Source of the DNA: Ignavibacteriota bacterium
GTDB taxonomy: Bacteria; Bacteroidota; Ignavibacteria; Tepidaquicellales; Tepidaquicellaceae
Direction of reading: 5' to 3'
DNA length: 44,840 nucleotides
Assembly: GCA_003158365.1 (NCBI GenBank)
Contig: PMIW01000162.1
Coordinates: forward strand, 1 to 44,840
Shown here: in pieces, positions 17,323 to 27,045 of the stretch
How the letters are laid out: each line of letters begins with the position of its first letter
Position numbering within the stretch: the first letter of the stretch is position 1
Notes under the pieces: generated by a model
Database searches by the model: none
What the model saw: the letters and a program-made list of their open reading frames with translations, nothing else
Told to the model about the DNA's origin: nothing
Program-made: the position numbers and the translations under genes

Positions 17323-18177
17323 TTATTCGCTAAGTCTTTTAAATAATCCGTTTATATTTATTGCAACCAGATTCCAGTTTTTCTCTCGCAATTTTTCATC
17401 CAATATTCCATTCTTTGAAAGACGGAAAATTTTATAATCTCTACCCAGTTCTTCATATACATTTTCTATTTCGAAATACTGTTTTGTAACATAATTGTAT
17501 TCAAAAATAATCAAAGGAATCTCTCTTTGAATTAAATTTCTTGCACCTTTCATTATTTTTAATTCTGCTCCTTCGGCATCAATAAGCATTATTATGTTTT
17601 TCTGATTTATATTTATTGTATCAATAGTAACAGTTTCAACTTTTAAATCCGAATTCCCGTTTGTATCTATGTGTGAACCGCTGAAACTTTCTGTTTTTTT
17701 AAATGACACAAATCCATTAGTATCATATGCGGCTTTTGGTACAATCAAAACATTTTTAAAATTGTTTTTTTCAACTGTCTTATTCAGAGATAATACACAT
17801 TCGATCTGCGGTTCAAAAATATAAAACTTATCTATTTGATTATCACCTCCGAAATCAATTAAAAACTCTCCTACATTACCCCCTACTTCCACTAAAGTAA
17901 AATTCATATTGCTAAATGTGTTCAAAATATGTCTTAAAAAAATATGCGTTTCCGTCTCATTATATTTCCCATTAATTAACCTGGCATAAGAACCTCTTAC
18001 CTTTGGATTGTAAAAAAGAAATTTATTTCCGAACCGAAAATAATCTTCGTAATTTAAAAATTTATAGAAAAAGCTGACACCTTTTATATTAATATTAAAT
18101 ACAGAATGTAAAAATTCATGTATATGCATAAATAGTTTAACAATGTATACTATAATTCTGCTATTTTTCTTTATCAT
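17323..18177 (-). CDS. FkbM-family methyltransferase
   Basis: 284 residues. Contains the FkbM features: FTLVEVGGNVGEFLID (AdoMet loop), FYIFEPQIECVLSLN, and MLIDAEGAELKIMKGA followed by IIFEYN. FkbM enzymes methylate hydroxyl groups on sugars or macrolides; here a glycan residue is the likely target. An N-terminal hydrophobic segment (about 8-22) may be a membrane contact rather than a signal peptide. Flanked at 31 and 17 bp by GT2 genes. Confidence 0.9.
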   Translation of the reverse strand: MIKKNSRIIVYIVKLFMHIHEFLHSVFNINIKGVSFFYKFLNYEDYFRFGNKFLFYNPKVRGSYARLINGKYNETETHIFLRHILNTFSNMNFTLVEVGGNVGEFLIDFGGDNQIDKFYIFEPQIECVLSLNKTVEKNNFKNVLIVPKAAYDTNGFVSFKKTESFSGSHIDTNGNSDLKVETVTIDTININQKNIIMLIDAEGAELKIMKGARNLIQREIPLIIFEYNYVTKQYFEIENVYEELGRDYKIFRLSKNGILDEKLREKNWNLVAININGLFKRLSE

Positions 18178-18194
18178 AACATATTATTTCAAAT

Positions 18195-19100
18195 TCAAAT
18201 GTGTGTAAAATATATATCTGTAACATATTTGGATATGGTTTCTTTAAACTTATCGAAATTATAATTATCCTTTTCTATTTTTTTAGTCAGACCTTTTTTG
18301 TATGCTCTAATTGTAAAAATAAATCCATAATTATATGTAAAATAAATAAAATTCCTAAATTCCCTTGCTATACTTTGCAAAGAAAAATATTTTCTTAAAA
18401 AGACTCCCCTCCCTTTAATAACATGCTCCGTTTTTTCACGAGAATTTTTCACATTCCGTTTTTGAATATGATATACCTCGCAATCATTTACATACGCTAA
18501 TTTAGCCCCGTTTTTTGTTGCTCTCATGCCCCATTCAAGGTCCTCGATGCTTATTGGCGAAAGGTCATTATCATAAACACCATATTTTTTAAAAGTTGAA
18601 CTCTTTACAAACTGTGCACAGCCGGGTAATGAGTTTACGAAAATGTTATTATCCAAAACCGAAACATTTTTAAACCAATTCTTTCTTACCTCTCTTGTAC
18701 CTAATGTTTGAATACTCTCGTCATCAAACCATCTGACTATAGGGCAGCAACCGGCTAACTCAGGGTGACTTTGCATAAATTTTCCCAACTTATTTAACGT
18801 TTCAGAATCCTTAAAAACAATATCATTATCTGAAATGAATATATAATTAGATTCCAATTTTATTAACTCAAGTATTCCTATATTTCTTCCTGTAACGCAA
18901 CCGTAATTACCGTTTAGTTTTCTAATATCAATTTCCGGAAACTCTTCTTTTATTTTTTCAAAAGTCATATCAGATGAATTATTATCAAGAATCAACAATT
19001 TGTATTTTTCCAATGGGAAGCATTGTATATAATTCAATATGAATTTTTTCGTAATATCATATTGATTATAAGTAACTAAAAGTACTCCTATTGAAGACAT
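18195..19100 (-). CDS. Glycosyltransferase family 2 (rhamnosyl/galactofuranosyl-type)
   Basis: 301 residues. IGVLLVTYNQYDITKKF at the N-terminus, LLILDNNSSD, the GRNIGI segment, the metal-binding FISDNDIVF near residue 95 and the acceptor-side ISIEDLEWGMR with the conserved Glu-Asp. This is the COG1216 type of GT2 that includes rhamnosyl- and galactofuranosyltransferases. Donor not predictable. 19 bp after the fucosyltransferase gene. Confidence 0.9.
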   Translation of the reverse strand: MSSIGVLLVTYNQYDITKKFILNYIQCFPLEKYKLLILDNNSSDMTFEKIKEEFPEIDIRKLNGNYGCVTGRNIGILELIKLESNYIFISDNDIVFKDSETLNKLGKFMQSHPELAGCCPIVRWFDDESIQTLGTREVRKNWFKNVSVLDNNIFVNSLPGCAQFVKSSTFKKYGVYDNDLSPISIEDLEWGMRATKNGAKLAYVNDCEVYHIQKRNVKNSREKTEHVIKGRGVFLRKYFSLQSIAREFRNFIYFTYNYGFIFTIRAYKKGLTKKIEKDNYNFDKFKETISKYVTDIYFTHI

Positions 19101-19119
19101 TTTATATTCTGATATTTAA

Positions 19120-20004
19120 TTACAAACGAAACCATTTTTCGGGGACTATATTATCATATTTAATATCACTTACGTACCATTTTTTGGGAGCAATGACAAT
19201 GGTTTCCTTACTATCTGCAATCCAGGCAGCCCACCATGGAAAAGTGCTGTTTGGGATTATAAAGTGCTTACAGGAATACATGAGTTTAAATTTATTTTTA
19301 AATTTATATCCTGAATGCTCGTCTCCGATAAAAACATGCTTTTTATCAATCTTCACATTCTTTCGGCACCACTCTATATCATCTGAAAAAATATAAAATA
19401 CTGGATCGGATGTTTTTGAACACAATAATTCAATTGCGTTTTTGTAGTAATAATCAAAGTAAGAACCTGTGAGTGTACCCAGATATTTATCCTGAAGATA
19501 TTCTTTCCTCCTGTAGCTCAAACAAACCGAATTAGTATTTGCAATTTCTCGGAATATATTTTCGGATTCCGATAAAGAATCATTTATCAAAAACCCCTTT
19601 TTAATTATTCCAGATATTTCGGAAAAGTATTTATGGTTTTGCCAGTATCCTATTAAATAGCAATTGTCTTTCGCTTTTAAATATTCTTCGTTGAAACCAT
19701 TGCCATTTTCCGATACAATATTTTTATACCTGTGAAATTTATTTAATAAATTATAAATGGTATAAGTTGTATTTCCTTTTGGCATAATAAATTGAGATAT
19801 TTCCTCTTTAGATGCAATTTTCAAATCAAGATTAAAAATATCGAGGTCGTAATTTCTGAAAATCATAGATTTGGTGTTATATCTTGAATTTAAGTGAGTT
19901 ATATCCACTTTCAATTCCGTATTATTTCTGACAGATATAGCTTTTCCAAATGCATACTGAAACATCTGGTTACCCAAACCGCCAATTAACCTTGAGATAA
20001 TCAT
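19120..20004 (-). CDS. GT11 alpha-1,2-fucosyltransferase-like glycosyltransferase
   Basis: 294 residues. The opening IISRLIGGLGNQMFQYAFGKA is diagnostic for GT11 (alpha-1,2-fucosyltransferases), and FYIFSDDIEWC and NSTFPWWAAWI are the later family motifs. The GDP-binding motif usually written HXRRXDY reads SYRRKEY here: both arginines are kept, while the first and acidic positions differ. With gmd in the same locus, a GDP-6-deoxyhexose donor (fucose or rhamnose-like) is likely. Its ATG shares one base with the stop of the preceding wzy gene, so the two are translationally coupled. Confidence 0.88.
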   Translation of the reverse strand: MIISRLIGGLGNQMFQYAFGKAISVRNNTELKVDITHLNSRYNTKSMIFRNYDLDIFNLDLKIASKEEISQFIMPKGNTTYTIYNLLNKFHRYKNIVSENGNGFNEEYLKAKDNCYLIGYWQNHKYFSEISGIIKKGFLINDSLSESENIFREIANTNSVCLSYRRKEYLQDKYLGTLTGSYFDYYYKNAIELLCSKTSDPVFYIFSDDIEWCRKNVKIDKKHVFIGDEHSGYKFKNKFKLMYSCKHFIIPNSTFPWWAAWIADSKETIVIAPKKWYVSDIKYDNIVPEKWFRL

Positions 20005-21254
20005 TAATAATATATTTTACCTTCCACTGACAATTCTTTGGATTCTTCTGTTTCCAAAACTTCATATTCATCTCTCTCTTCAATCAATGTTATTGTTATA
20101 AAGAAATAAAATAGAAAAAATACATCAAAATATATAAATACGTTATCGGTAATAAATAAAACATTTGTATAGATTACATATAATAGCGTCTTTAAATTCC
20201 TGGCATTAATTTTATAAAGAAAGTATACCCACAAACAAAAAACGACTGGACCGAACTCAAGAAAGTTTTTTAAAATATCCGAATGAAAATTATAATTCAT
20301 TCCAACTATATCCGATATAGTCTTTGTCACGAACCCAATCCCATCTCCCATCCAGTCAAAAACATGTTTATCCATGTACATGTTATAAATCCAGAAACGC
20401 CCTGTCGTAATATCTCCTGCATTGGTACCCGTTAAAAGGAAAATAAAATCATCATAATCCCCAAGTGTATAATGATACAAAAAATATACAATTATCAAAT
20501 TGATTAATACCATAATCACTGAAATTGTGACTTTTTTCATTTGTGACCACTCTTTTTTACCTGATAATTTATAGATAACAAAGACTAATAGTAAAGCACC
20601 CATGGCAATTCTTTTTGAAGACAAAAGACTTACGAATAATGCGTAAATAAAATATCTGTAATTTTTCTTTAATGCAAAATATATCATAAAATATCCCATG
20701 TAAAGTCCGTGGGATGCTATTCCCATAGTTTTTTCCGCTTTCAAAAATAAATTTATCGGATTCACAAAAATCGGATCTGTAAAACCTCTTTCCGGTGAAA
20801 GCAAGTGAATGGCATAAGTAAATACAATACCCCAAAAAAGAAATTTGATATAAAAATCTTTATTGTTATGATTATAATATTTAAACAGAAAAAAAGTAAA
20901 TAATAATGGTGTTGTAAAAAACAGTGTTTCCCCAAAAAAGTTCATATACAAAGGTTTGCTAATATACACAACAAACAATGACTGAACAACTATAATGAAA
21001 TACATTATCATATTTTTATAATACAGCTCATCAAACAGATTAAAATAACTTCTTCTCGGTAAAAGAAAGAATGGTGACAAAAACGGAACTATATATTTTA
21101 TGTATCTCAATTCTCTGAAATACGGTATCATAGTGAATGTCATAGAGATAAGAAATAATACCAATAAAACCATAAATGGTAAGTGGTTTGTCTTTTTATC
21201 AACTTCTGTATCGGCTTCTATATTGTATTCTATGTCAGCTTCCTTGTATCTCAA
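20004..21254 (-). CDS. wzy: O-antigen/capsule polymerase (Wzy/WaaL-like)
   Basis: 416 residues with about ten to twelve membrane helices and a longer polar loop in the C-terminal half (GTNAGDITTGRFWIYNMYMDK and the following HVFDWMGDGIGFV, a pattern of O-antigen polymerase/ligase proteins where the periplasmic loop carries the TGR and G-G segments). Both termini are highly charged: EADIEYNIEADTEVDKK at the start and LIEERDEYEVLETEESKELS at the end. It would link repeat units in the periplasm after Wzx transport. The first listed start is TTG; the ATG at about residue 28, just before the first helix, is an alternative. Confidence 0.82.
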   Translation of the reverse strand: MRYKEADIEYNIEADTEVDKKTNHLPFMVLLVLFLISMTFTMIPYFRELRYIKYIVPFLSPFFLLPRRSYFNLFDELYYKNMIMYFIIVVQSLFVVYISKPLYMNFFGETLFFTTPLLFTFFLFKYYNHNNKDFYIKFLFWGIVFTYAIHLLSPERGFTDPIFVNPINLFLKAEKTMGIASHGLYMGYFMIYFALKKNYRYFIYALFVSLLSSKRIAMGALLLVFVIYKLSGKKEWSQMKKVTISVIMVLINLIIVYFLYHYTLGDYDDFIFLLTGTNAGDITTGRFWIYNMYMDKHVFDWMGDGIGFVTKTISDIVGMNYNFHSDILKNFLEFGPVVFCLWVYFLYKINARNLKTLLYVIYTNVLFITDNVFIYFDVFFLFYFFITITLIEERDEYEVLETEESKELSVEGKIYY

Positions 21255-21333
21255 ATAATTATTTATTAATGTAAATTAGAAATCATAATTTGTTTTGCCT
21301 GACTTATCTAATTTCTTATTTAAGCCATAATAT

Positions 21334-21999
21334 CTAATCTTTATTTATCTTTAGACAGATAACGTCTTCATTTACTTTTAATTCATAATCCTTTGTGTAT
21401 TTTAAAACAATTTCATTTAATTCGTTTATAGTCGGATAGTCATTTGAACCATTAAAACATCTCGCATCATCTATTAAAATAATGTGATTAAAAAAAGAAT
21501 TTTCCAATATGCTTCTTAATTCATCCGCAATTGGAGTGTCTTTATTTCCTTTAACAGTATTTCCTCCCGAATAATGACTGTCTAGCCAAAAAATTACCGG
21601 TTTTTTAATTTCTTTCAGGATACTACTAATCATTTCGCCACTGTCTCCATTCAAAAGTATGACATTTTTATTTTTCCTGAATCTTTTTTGGCATTTACCG
21701 AATAATTCTTTTGATAATTCGATTGAATATATTTTATCAAAAACATTTTTCATTGCATATACCATGTCTCCCATATATGTTCCGGTTTCTATTAAAATTT
21801 TTATTCCTGTTTTTTTTTGATAACTTTTTATCAAATTTTGTTTAAATACATGCGGTGGAGGCAACTGTTTACCGTTCTTTTCCCATTTTACAATAATATT
21901 ATTTCCAAAATACTTGGTTTTACTCATTCTGTATATATTATGCACGGATTCAGGAACAATATTCAGCACTAAGTTTTTTGTTTTATTAATAATTTTCAT
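21334..21999 (-). CDS. Class I SAM methyltransferase-like protein
   Basis: 221 residues. IKILIETGTYMGDMVYAM is a variant AdoMet loop, followed by KIYSIELS with the ribose-binding Glu, ILLNGDSGEMI, and VIFWLDSHYSGGNT with a conserved Asp-Ser-His seen in a family of small glycan-locus methyltransferases. Target unknown. It begins 1 bp after the stop of the upstream FkbM gene, and a 79-bp AT-rich gap separates it from wzy upstream/downstream context. Confidence 0.75.
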   Translation of the reverse strand: MKIINKTKNLVLNIVPESVHNIYRMSKTKYFGNNIIVKWEKNGKQLPPPHVFKQNLIKSYQKKTGIKILIETGTYMGDMVYAMKNVFDKIYSIELSKELFGKCQKRFRKNKNVILLNGDSGEMISSILKEIKKPVIFWLDSHYSGGNTVKGNKDTPIADELRSILENSFFNHIILIDDARCFNGSNDYPTINELNEIVLKYTKDYELKVNEDVICLKINKD

Positions 22000-22000
22000 A

Positions 22001-22669
22001 TTATTTTAATCTCCAGTTTTCCCAAACAAAAGGATATTCATACGTTGGATAGTGAGTTATAGCAAGCCTGCTTCTTATTTTATCTCTTAACAAATCATCT
22101 CCATAATTAAAATTGTGAAATTGAACTTGAATATTTTTAAAAAAATTAATTCTATTATTTGCTAAAACCTTATCAAGTAACTCATATTCCATGCCTTCGA
22201 TATTAATCTTAATTAAATCAACATCCCTAATATTATTTTCATCCATAAATTCAACAATTGATTTTATAAAAATATTTCTTGATTCTGAGCTTTTTTTTAT
22301 TGCACTCGACGCAGCTCCATCTAAGGTAATAAGCTCAGTTCTTGTTTCCGAGCCTAATCCTGATTTGTATAATTTTATATTATTTCTTCCTTTGAATTTA
22401 TTTAGGGCAATTTCAAAAAACTCATCTATTGGTTCAAAAAAATAAATCTGCGATTTATATTTTCTGTCAATATTATTTGTAAACTCTCCCACATATCCCC
22501 CTACATCAAAAACTATACTTTTTCCATTCAAAGGATAATTATATCGTAATTTTCTTTCCCCTTTAGCGAGATACCATTTATATAGAAAATAGTTTTTTTT
22601 ATCTCTAAGAATATATATTTTAATAAATGCTTTTAATTGGAGTATAATTTCACCTAAATAATTGCTCAT
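22001..22669 (-). CDS. FkbM-family methyltransferase
   Basis: 222 residues. SIVFDVGGYVGEFTNNI is the cofactor loop, IYFFEPIDEFFEIAL the acidic strand, and VDLIKINIEGMEYELLDKVL the catalytic-region signature of FkbM proteins. It differs from the other FkbM gene (17323-18177) enough to be a separate enzyme, so it probably methylates a different hydroxyl. 8 bp after wzx. Confidence 0.88.
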   Translation of the reverse strand: MSNYLGEIILQLKAFIKIYILRDKKNYFLYKWYLAKGERKLRYNYPLNGKSIVFDVGGYVGEFTNNIDRKYKSQIYFFEPIDEFFEIALNKFKGRNNIKLYKSGLGSETRTELITLDGAASSAIKKSSESRNIFIKSIVEFMDENNIRDVDLIKINIEGMEYELLDKVLANNRINFFKNIQVQFHNFNYGDDLLRDKIRSRLAITHYPTYEYPFVWENWRLK

Positions 22670-22677
22670 AAAAAATA

Positions 22678-24084
22678 TTATGTGGTTTTAAATATTACAG
22701 GCTTGTAACTGAAAATAAGAAAAATCAAAAATCCGGAAACGATAAGATTAAGAATAAGTTCCAATGCAAAATTAATTACAAAAAGATTTATTAAATAAAA
22801 ATAAGCAAAACCTGCAAGCAAAATTAAAAACCTAAAGAAAAATTTACTTAACGGAATGAGATTGGATTTTTTCACATAATTTCTAACGTCAATATATTGT
22901 ATAAGAAACAAAATCAGGAATGCAATCATAGTTGAAACAGAAGCAAACTTATAGCCATAAACGGGTATGAAAATAATATTCAATGCAATATTGATAGCAG
23001 CCGAAATCATAGAAAATAGGGATATTCTCAGGTTCCGTTTGTAATAAAAAGCGTAATTTGCAAAAAGAAGATAAAGGAATATAAAGACATAGCCCAATAC
23101 AACAAAAGGTATAATTTCAAAAGACGAATAATATCTCTTCTCTCCGAGAATTATTACAAGCTCACGGGAGAATACAATAAGCAGTAATGCTATTGAAAAA
23201 ATTATACTTATAAACTTAGGAGATAGGTTTATAATATCTCTGTATTTTTCATCTCTCAATTTTCCATAAAAAATAGGTGCCCAGGATTGATTCATTCCCA
23301 TTATCACAACATTAATAACCATGCCAATATTATATGCAAATGCATACAAACCCACATCGTTTTCCCCCGAATTTATGTTTATAATTATTCTATCCGAAAA
23401 ATTCAGTATAATTTGTGTAAGTGCATGTGGAATCAAAGGAAAACCGACAATAAATGTATATTTTATATACTTAATATTGAAATTAAATTTAGTCAACTTT
23501 AATAACTGCGGTAGCAAAACTACAAATAATATTGCGGATACACATAATTCAGCATACAATCTTCCGAGATATTTTGAATTCTCTAAATTTACAATAAGAA
23601 TAATAGAAAGAATTGTTATACACGAATATTTCAAGATATTATATATAGAATATTTTCTGCTGTTTTGTGTCATTTGAAAATAACTCGATATCAAAGTAAT
23701 CGGGATACTCAGTATACATGAAATGAGTGCATACACTATTATTGACTTATCAACAGAAATTAAACCCGCAAGAGGATTTAGAAAAAGCAAAATTAGAACA
23801 GTAATAACCGAACCGGTAACAGAAATAAAAATAATATTCGATCCAAGAAATTCATCATAAACTTTATCTTTTTCAAAAAAATACAAATTAATTGAACTAT
23901 CTAAACCCATCATAAAAAATATAGAAAAAAATCCGACAAATGTCGTAAATATTGAAATCACTCCGTAATCCGAAGGAGAAAGCAAACGGGTGAATATTGG
24001 CATCGTAAGGAAAGTTAATCCTTTTAGAAAAAAATTTGCTGATATATAATTTTTTGAATGACCTAGAAAACTTTTTAATTCCAA
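22678..24084 (-). CDS. wzx: Wzx-type repeat-unit flippase
   Basis: 468 residues, about twelve to fourteen helices of the MOP/polysaccharide transport superfamily, with the typical first-helix segment FLKGLTFLTMPIFTRLLSPSDYGVISIF. It should flip the lipid-linked repeat unit to the periplasmic face. The start is uncertain: TTG at 24084 is the first standard start, but the frame is open back to a stop at 24151-24153, and the upstream codons (FVQNKLSALKND) resemble the amphipathic leader of other Wzx proteins, so initiation at an upstream non-ATG codon is possible. Confidence 0.9.
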   Translation of the reverse strand: MELKSFLGHSKNYISANFFLKGLTFLTMPIFTRLLSPSDYGVISIFTTFVGFFSIFFMMGLDSSINLYFFEKDKVYDEFLGSNIIFISVTGSVITVLILLFLNPLAGLISVDKSIIVYALISCILSIPITLISSYFQMTQNSRKYSIYNILKYSCITILSIILIVNLENSKYLGRLYAELCVSAILFVVLLPQLLKLTKFNFNIKYIKYTFIVGFPLIPHALTQIILNFSDRIIININSGENDVGLYAFAYNIGMVINVVIMGMNQSWAPIFYGKLRDEKYRDIINLSPKFISIIFSIALLLIVFSRELVIILGEKRYYSSFEIIPFVVLGYVFIFLYLLFANYAFYYKRNLRISLFSMISAAINIALNIIFIPVYGYKFASVSTMIAFLILFLIQYIDVRNYVKKSNLIPLSKFFFRFLILLAGFAYFYLINLFVINFALELILNLIVSGFLIFLIFSYKPVIFKTT

Positions 24085-24133
24085 ATCATTTTTTAATGCA
24101 CTTAATTTATTTTGAACAAAATTACGAATAAGA

Positions 24134-25198
24134 TTATTTTTCTTTTTGTACTAACGAATTTAATTCTTCGAATGAATTCAGTACTTTCACCTGATTTTCA
24201 AAGAGTTTATTAATATAATCTTTATGCGGAGTCAGGCTTACATTGAATTCATTTAATAATATATTACTTAAATCAATTGAATATGTATTATAAAGCAAAT
24301 TTGCATTTACAAGAGCAGTTGAAAGAAATCCAAATAAGTAATCGGGTTTAAAGAAATCGAGCAATGACTCAATGGGTAAATCGTGGGGCAATACATCTAC
24401 ACCATAAATATCATATTGATCGAGAATATCACACTGATGCGGTTTTATATAAACTTTTATATTTTCTTTTTTCAAAATTTTGATAAGCTTATCAAGAAAC
24501 CCCATATATTCTGCATGATGATTTAAGATAGGATATGATGCAATAAATGCGGATCCTGTTAAATCCTTGTTTCTGTATTTATTCAGCGTTTCTCCAACAG
24601 AATTATAAATAGAATTTGAATATTTAGCAAGAAATTCCCTGTAATTTGCAATGACATCAGTATTTGGTATTAAATTATATTTCCCTTTTTTTGTAAAGAA
24701 TGTAAAATCTTCGCTTTTGTATAACATCATTTTAATCAGAATCCTTTTTATTTTGCTTTTCAGGGCAAACACATATCCCTTTTCGTTATAATATGTAGAA
24801 ATACCTTCTTCTATAACCACACACTTTATAAGAGAATTAAACATTGATAAAGTAAAAAAAATCAAATTGAGACTTGCATTTCTTACATTAACAATATGTA
24901 TAGATTTATCATATCCACGAAATATAAAATGCTTTAGTATTATAAAATACTTACTCGGAAGTATTTTAAAGTAACTATAATTTTTAACAATCCTAATATT
25001 TACATTTTCTATTTCAAATACCTGTTCTTTTATCGGGTCGTTTCTCAACCAGTTTTTTCCGACATATATTACTCCATTAACTTTTTCCGATTTCGAAATC
25101 CTATAAGCGTATGTTATAGCACCAAGCAGGTGATATATATCACCAACAAAGGCAATTAGGTTTGTATCTCTTGATAGCAAGCTGTATTTATTTCTCAT
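24134..25198 (-). CDS. Polysialyltransferase-like (sialyl/nonulosonyl) glycosyltransferase
   Basis: 354 residues, soluble. The N-terminal AFVGDIYHLLGAITYAYR and, in the second half, VYIKPHQCDI, LPHDLPIESLLDF and YLFGFLSTALVNA recall bacterial alpha-2,8-polysialyltransferases and the GT52 group (HP motif, then an S-T loop that binds the CMP phosphate). Placed directly after the nonulosonic-acid synthesis genes, it most likely transfers the CMP-activated nine-carbon sugar. Similarity is motif-level only, so family assignment is moderate. It overlaps the upstream GNAT gene by 11 bp. Confidence 0.65.
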   Translation of the reverse strand: MRNKYSLLSRDTNLIAFVGDIYHLLGAITYAYRISKSEKVNGVIYVGKNWLRNDPIKEQVFEIENVNIRIVKNYSYFKILPSKYFIILKHFIFRGYDKSIHIVNVRNASLNLIFFTLSMFNSLIKCVVIEEGISTYYNEKGYVFALKSKIKRILIKMMLYKSEDFTFFTKKGKYNLIPNTDVIANYREFLAKYSNSIYNSVGETLNKYRNKDLTGSAFIASYPILNHHAEYMGFLDKLIKILKKENIKVYIKPHQCDILDQYDIYGVDVLPHDLPIESLLDFFKPDYLFGFLSTALVNANLLYNTYSIDLSNILLNEFNVSLTPHKDYINKLFENQVKVLNSFEELNSLVQKEK

Positions 25199-25724
25199 TG
25201 AAAATTGTAAGTGAAAAAATATTTACATATTTACTGTTAAACATATACTGTTTATTAAAAACCGATTCGACTCCATAACCTGCTTTTTCGAAAGCCTTTT
25301 TCGATGCTACATTCTGCTCGTAGCACCCGGCTCTAAGTTTATGCAGGTTCAAAACAGTAAAAGCATAATTGGTAATCAACTTTATTGCTTCAGTGGCAAT
25401 TCCCTTTCCCCAGTAATTTTTATCACCCAATATAAGACTTACATCAGAGAATCTATGTATCCAGTTAATTGGTCCTAATTTGATATTCCCTATATGTTTA
25501 TCATTTTCCTTTAAACAAATAGCTAAAAATATCTCATTCATACTTCCGTCAAATTTTTCCACATACTTTCTTATACTTTCGATTGACTGCGGAATGAATC
25601 TTGTTTCCAAATACTGATTGACTTCGGAATCGTTCATCCATTGATAATACTCTTCATTTACGTCTGTAATTCTCACCTCACGTAAATAAATTTTTTCCCC
25701 TTCTATGTAATGTTTATATTCCAT
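25188..25724 (-). CDS. GNAT N-acetyltransferase (RimJ/RimL-like)
   Basis: 178 residues. GEKIYLREVRITDVNEEYYQWMNDSEVN is the RimJ/L-type opening; NYWGKGIATEAIKLI is the acetyl-CoA-binding (Q/R)XXGXG/A segment, followed by HKLRAGCYEQNVASKKAFEKAGY. In this setting it probably N-acetylates an amino sugar on the way to the nonulosonic acid. It lies 10 bp after the class-III aminotransferase gene, whose product could supply the amine (inference). Confidence 0.88.
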   Translation of the reverse strand: MEYKHYIEGEKIYLREVRITDVNEEYYQWMNDSEVNQYLETRFIPQSIESIRKYVEKFDGSMNEIFLAICLKENDKHIGNIKLGPINWIHRFSDVSLILGDKNYWGKGIATEAIKLITNYAFTVLNLHKLRAGCYEQNVASKKAFEKAGYGVESVFNKQYMFNSKYVNIFSLTIFNEK

Positions 25725-25734
25725 GTTTTTATAA

Positions 25735-27045
25735 TTAAGTTAACCTTTTAAAGCCTGAATGACAAACTGGAGTTTTTAAAAAATTTTCCGGATTTCCGGA
25801 TTGTATGGCTTTGTAAATAATTTCAAATGCTTCATTAGCAGAAAACTCATATTTATTTAAAGCTATATCATCATGTGCATATGAAGAATAAAAGGCATTT
25901 GTTGCAAGCACTCCTCGTTCAAGCATCTCCTGTGTGTACAAGGTTTTTAGTGACAAAGCATTCGTGTAATTAAAAGCAAAATGTGCAAGAGGATCAATAC
26001 CTGAAACTTCTATTTCAATATTATTGTTTTTTGCAACTCTTAACCAAATATCTTTCATTTTTTTCCCGGTATTAATTAAATGAGTTGGAACATCTTTCGC
26101 TATAATTTTTTTCACAGTAGCAATGGCAGATACGGGACCAATCCTTTCTGTCCAGTAAGTACTGCTTATAAACGAATCCTGTGCCGCTTGCATCACATTC
26201 CCGTTTCCGATTATAGCTGCCATTGGGTACCCGTTACTCATTCCTTTGGCAAACACAGCAATATCCGGTTCAAAATTAAAAAGTAAATGTGCCCCGCCTT
26301 TGTTTAATCGCCACCCTGCAGTTATTTCGTCAACAACCAATGGGATTTTTTCTTTTAACGAAGTCTCTTTTATTATTTGCAAAAACTCGATATTTGGATT
26401 TGTATTTCGGATTGATTCAAGTACTATAGCTCCAATGTTATCCTTATGTTTTTTTACAAGAGATAAAAATCCTTTTGCATCATTATAATTAAAAGGAAAA
26501 GTTAATCCTGTAAGACCTCGAGGAACACCAAGCGGATCTAAACCGGGTAACAAATGCCCATCGAGAGATTTTTCGTCAGATAGATTTGCGGATAGATACC
26601 AATCGTGCCATCCGTGATATCCACAAAATAGTACTTTATCTTTTTTTGAATATGCTCTTGCGATTCTAACTGCAATGGACATTGCTTCTCCGCCGGAACG
26701 TGCATATCTTACCATTTCCGCCCATGGATGTAAAGAAACGATTAACTCTGCAAATCCGACCTCCTCCGGTGCATTAAGTGTGCTCATTGTACCATTCGAT
26801 ATTGCTTCTTTTACAGCATTGTTAACATCTTTATCAGCATAACCTAATATACAGGAACCAATTCCCATATAACTCATATCAATGTATTCTTTACCGTCTA
26901 AGTCCCATATTTTATACCCTTCTGCTTTTTCATAATACGCCGGCCACAAACCAGGTAAAAACATTTCAGGTCTTTTGGAAAGCAGCTGTGTTCCACCCGG
27001 GATAATTTTTTTTGCTTTTTCGTACAAATCCAATGTTTTACTCAT
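25735..27045 (-). CDS. Class-III PLP aminotransferase, glutamate-1-semialdehyde aminomutase-like
   Basis: 436 residues. IPGGTQLLSKRPEMF near the N-terminus, RSGGEAMSIAVRIARAY (phosphate-binding Gly-Gly), LVVDEITAGWRL with the PLP-contacting Asp, and the Schiff-base Lys at about 265 in VFAKGMSNGYPMAAI. It resembles HemL, but the location between a cytidylyltransferase and a GNAT makes a sugar-aldehyde or keto-sugar substrate far more likely than haem synthesis. Overlaps the upstream SpsF-like gene by 8 bp. The exact substrate cannot be read from the sequence. Confidence 0.88.
   Translation of the reverse strand: MSKTLDLYEKAKKIIPGGTQLLSKRPEMFLPGLWPAYYEKAEGYKIWDLDGKEYIDMSYMGIGSCILGYADKDVNNAVKEAISNGTMSTLNAPEEVGFAELIVSLHPWAEMVRYARSGGEAMSIAVRIARAYSKKDKVLFCGYHGWHDWYLSANLSDEKSLDGHLLPGLDPLGVPRGLTGLTFPFNYNDAKGFLSLVKKHKDNIGAIVLESIRNTNPNIEFLQIIKETSLKEKIPLVVDEITAGWRLNKGGAHLLFNFEPDIAVFAKGMSNGYPMAAIIGNGNVMQAAQDSFISSTYWTERIGPVSAIATVKKIIAKDVPTHLINTGKKMKDIWLRVAKNNNIEIEVSGIDPLAHFAFNYTNALSLKTLYTQEMLERGVLATNAFYSSYAHDDIALNKYEFSANEAFEIIYKAIQSGNPENFLKTPVCHSGFKRLT

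Noticed and set aside
25735..27045. HemL (glutamate-1-semialdehyde aminomutase for haem synthesis)
   Set aside because: Family resemblance is real, but overlap with an SpsF-like gene and a GNAT within a nonulosonate module argues against a haem role.
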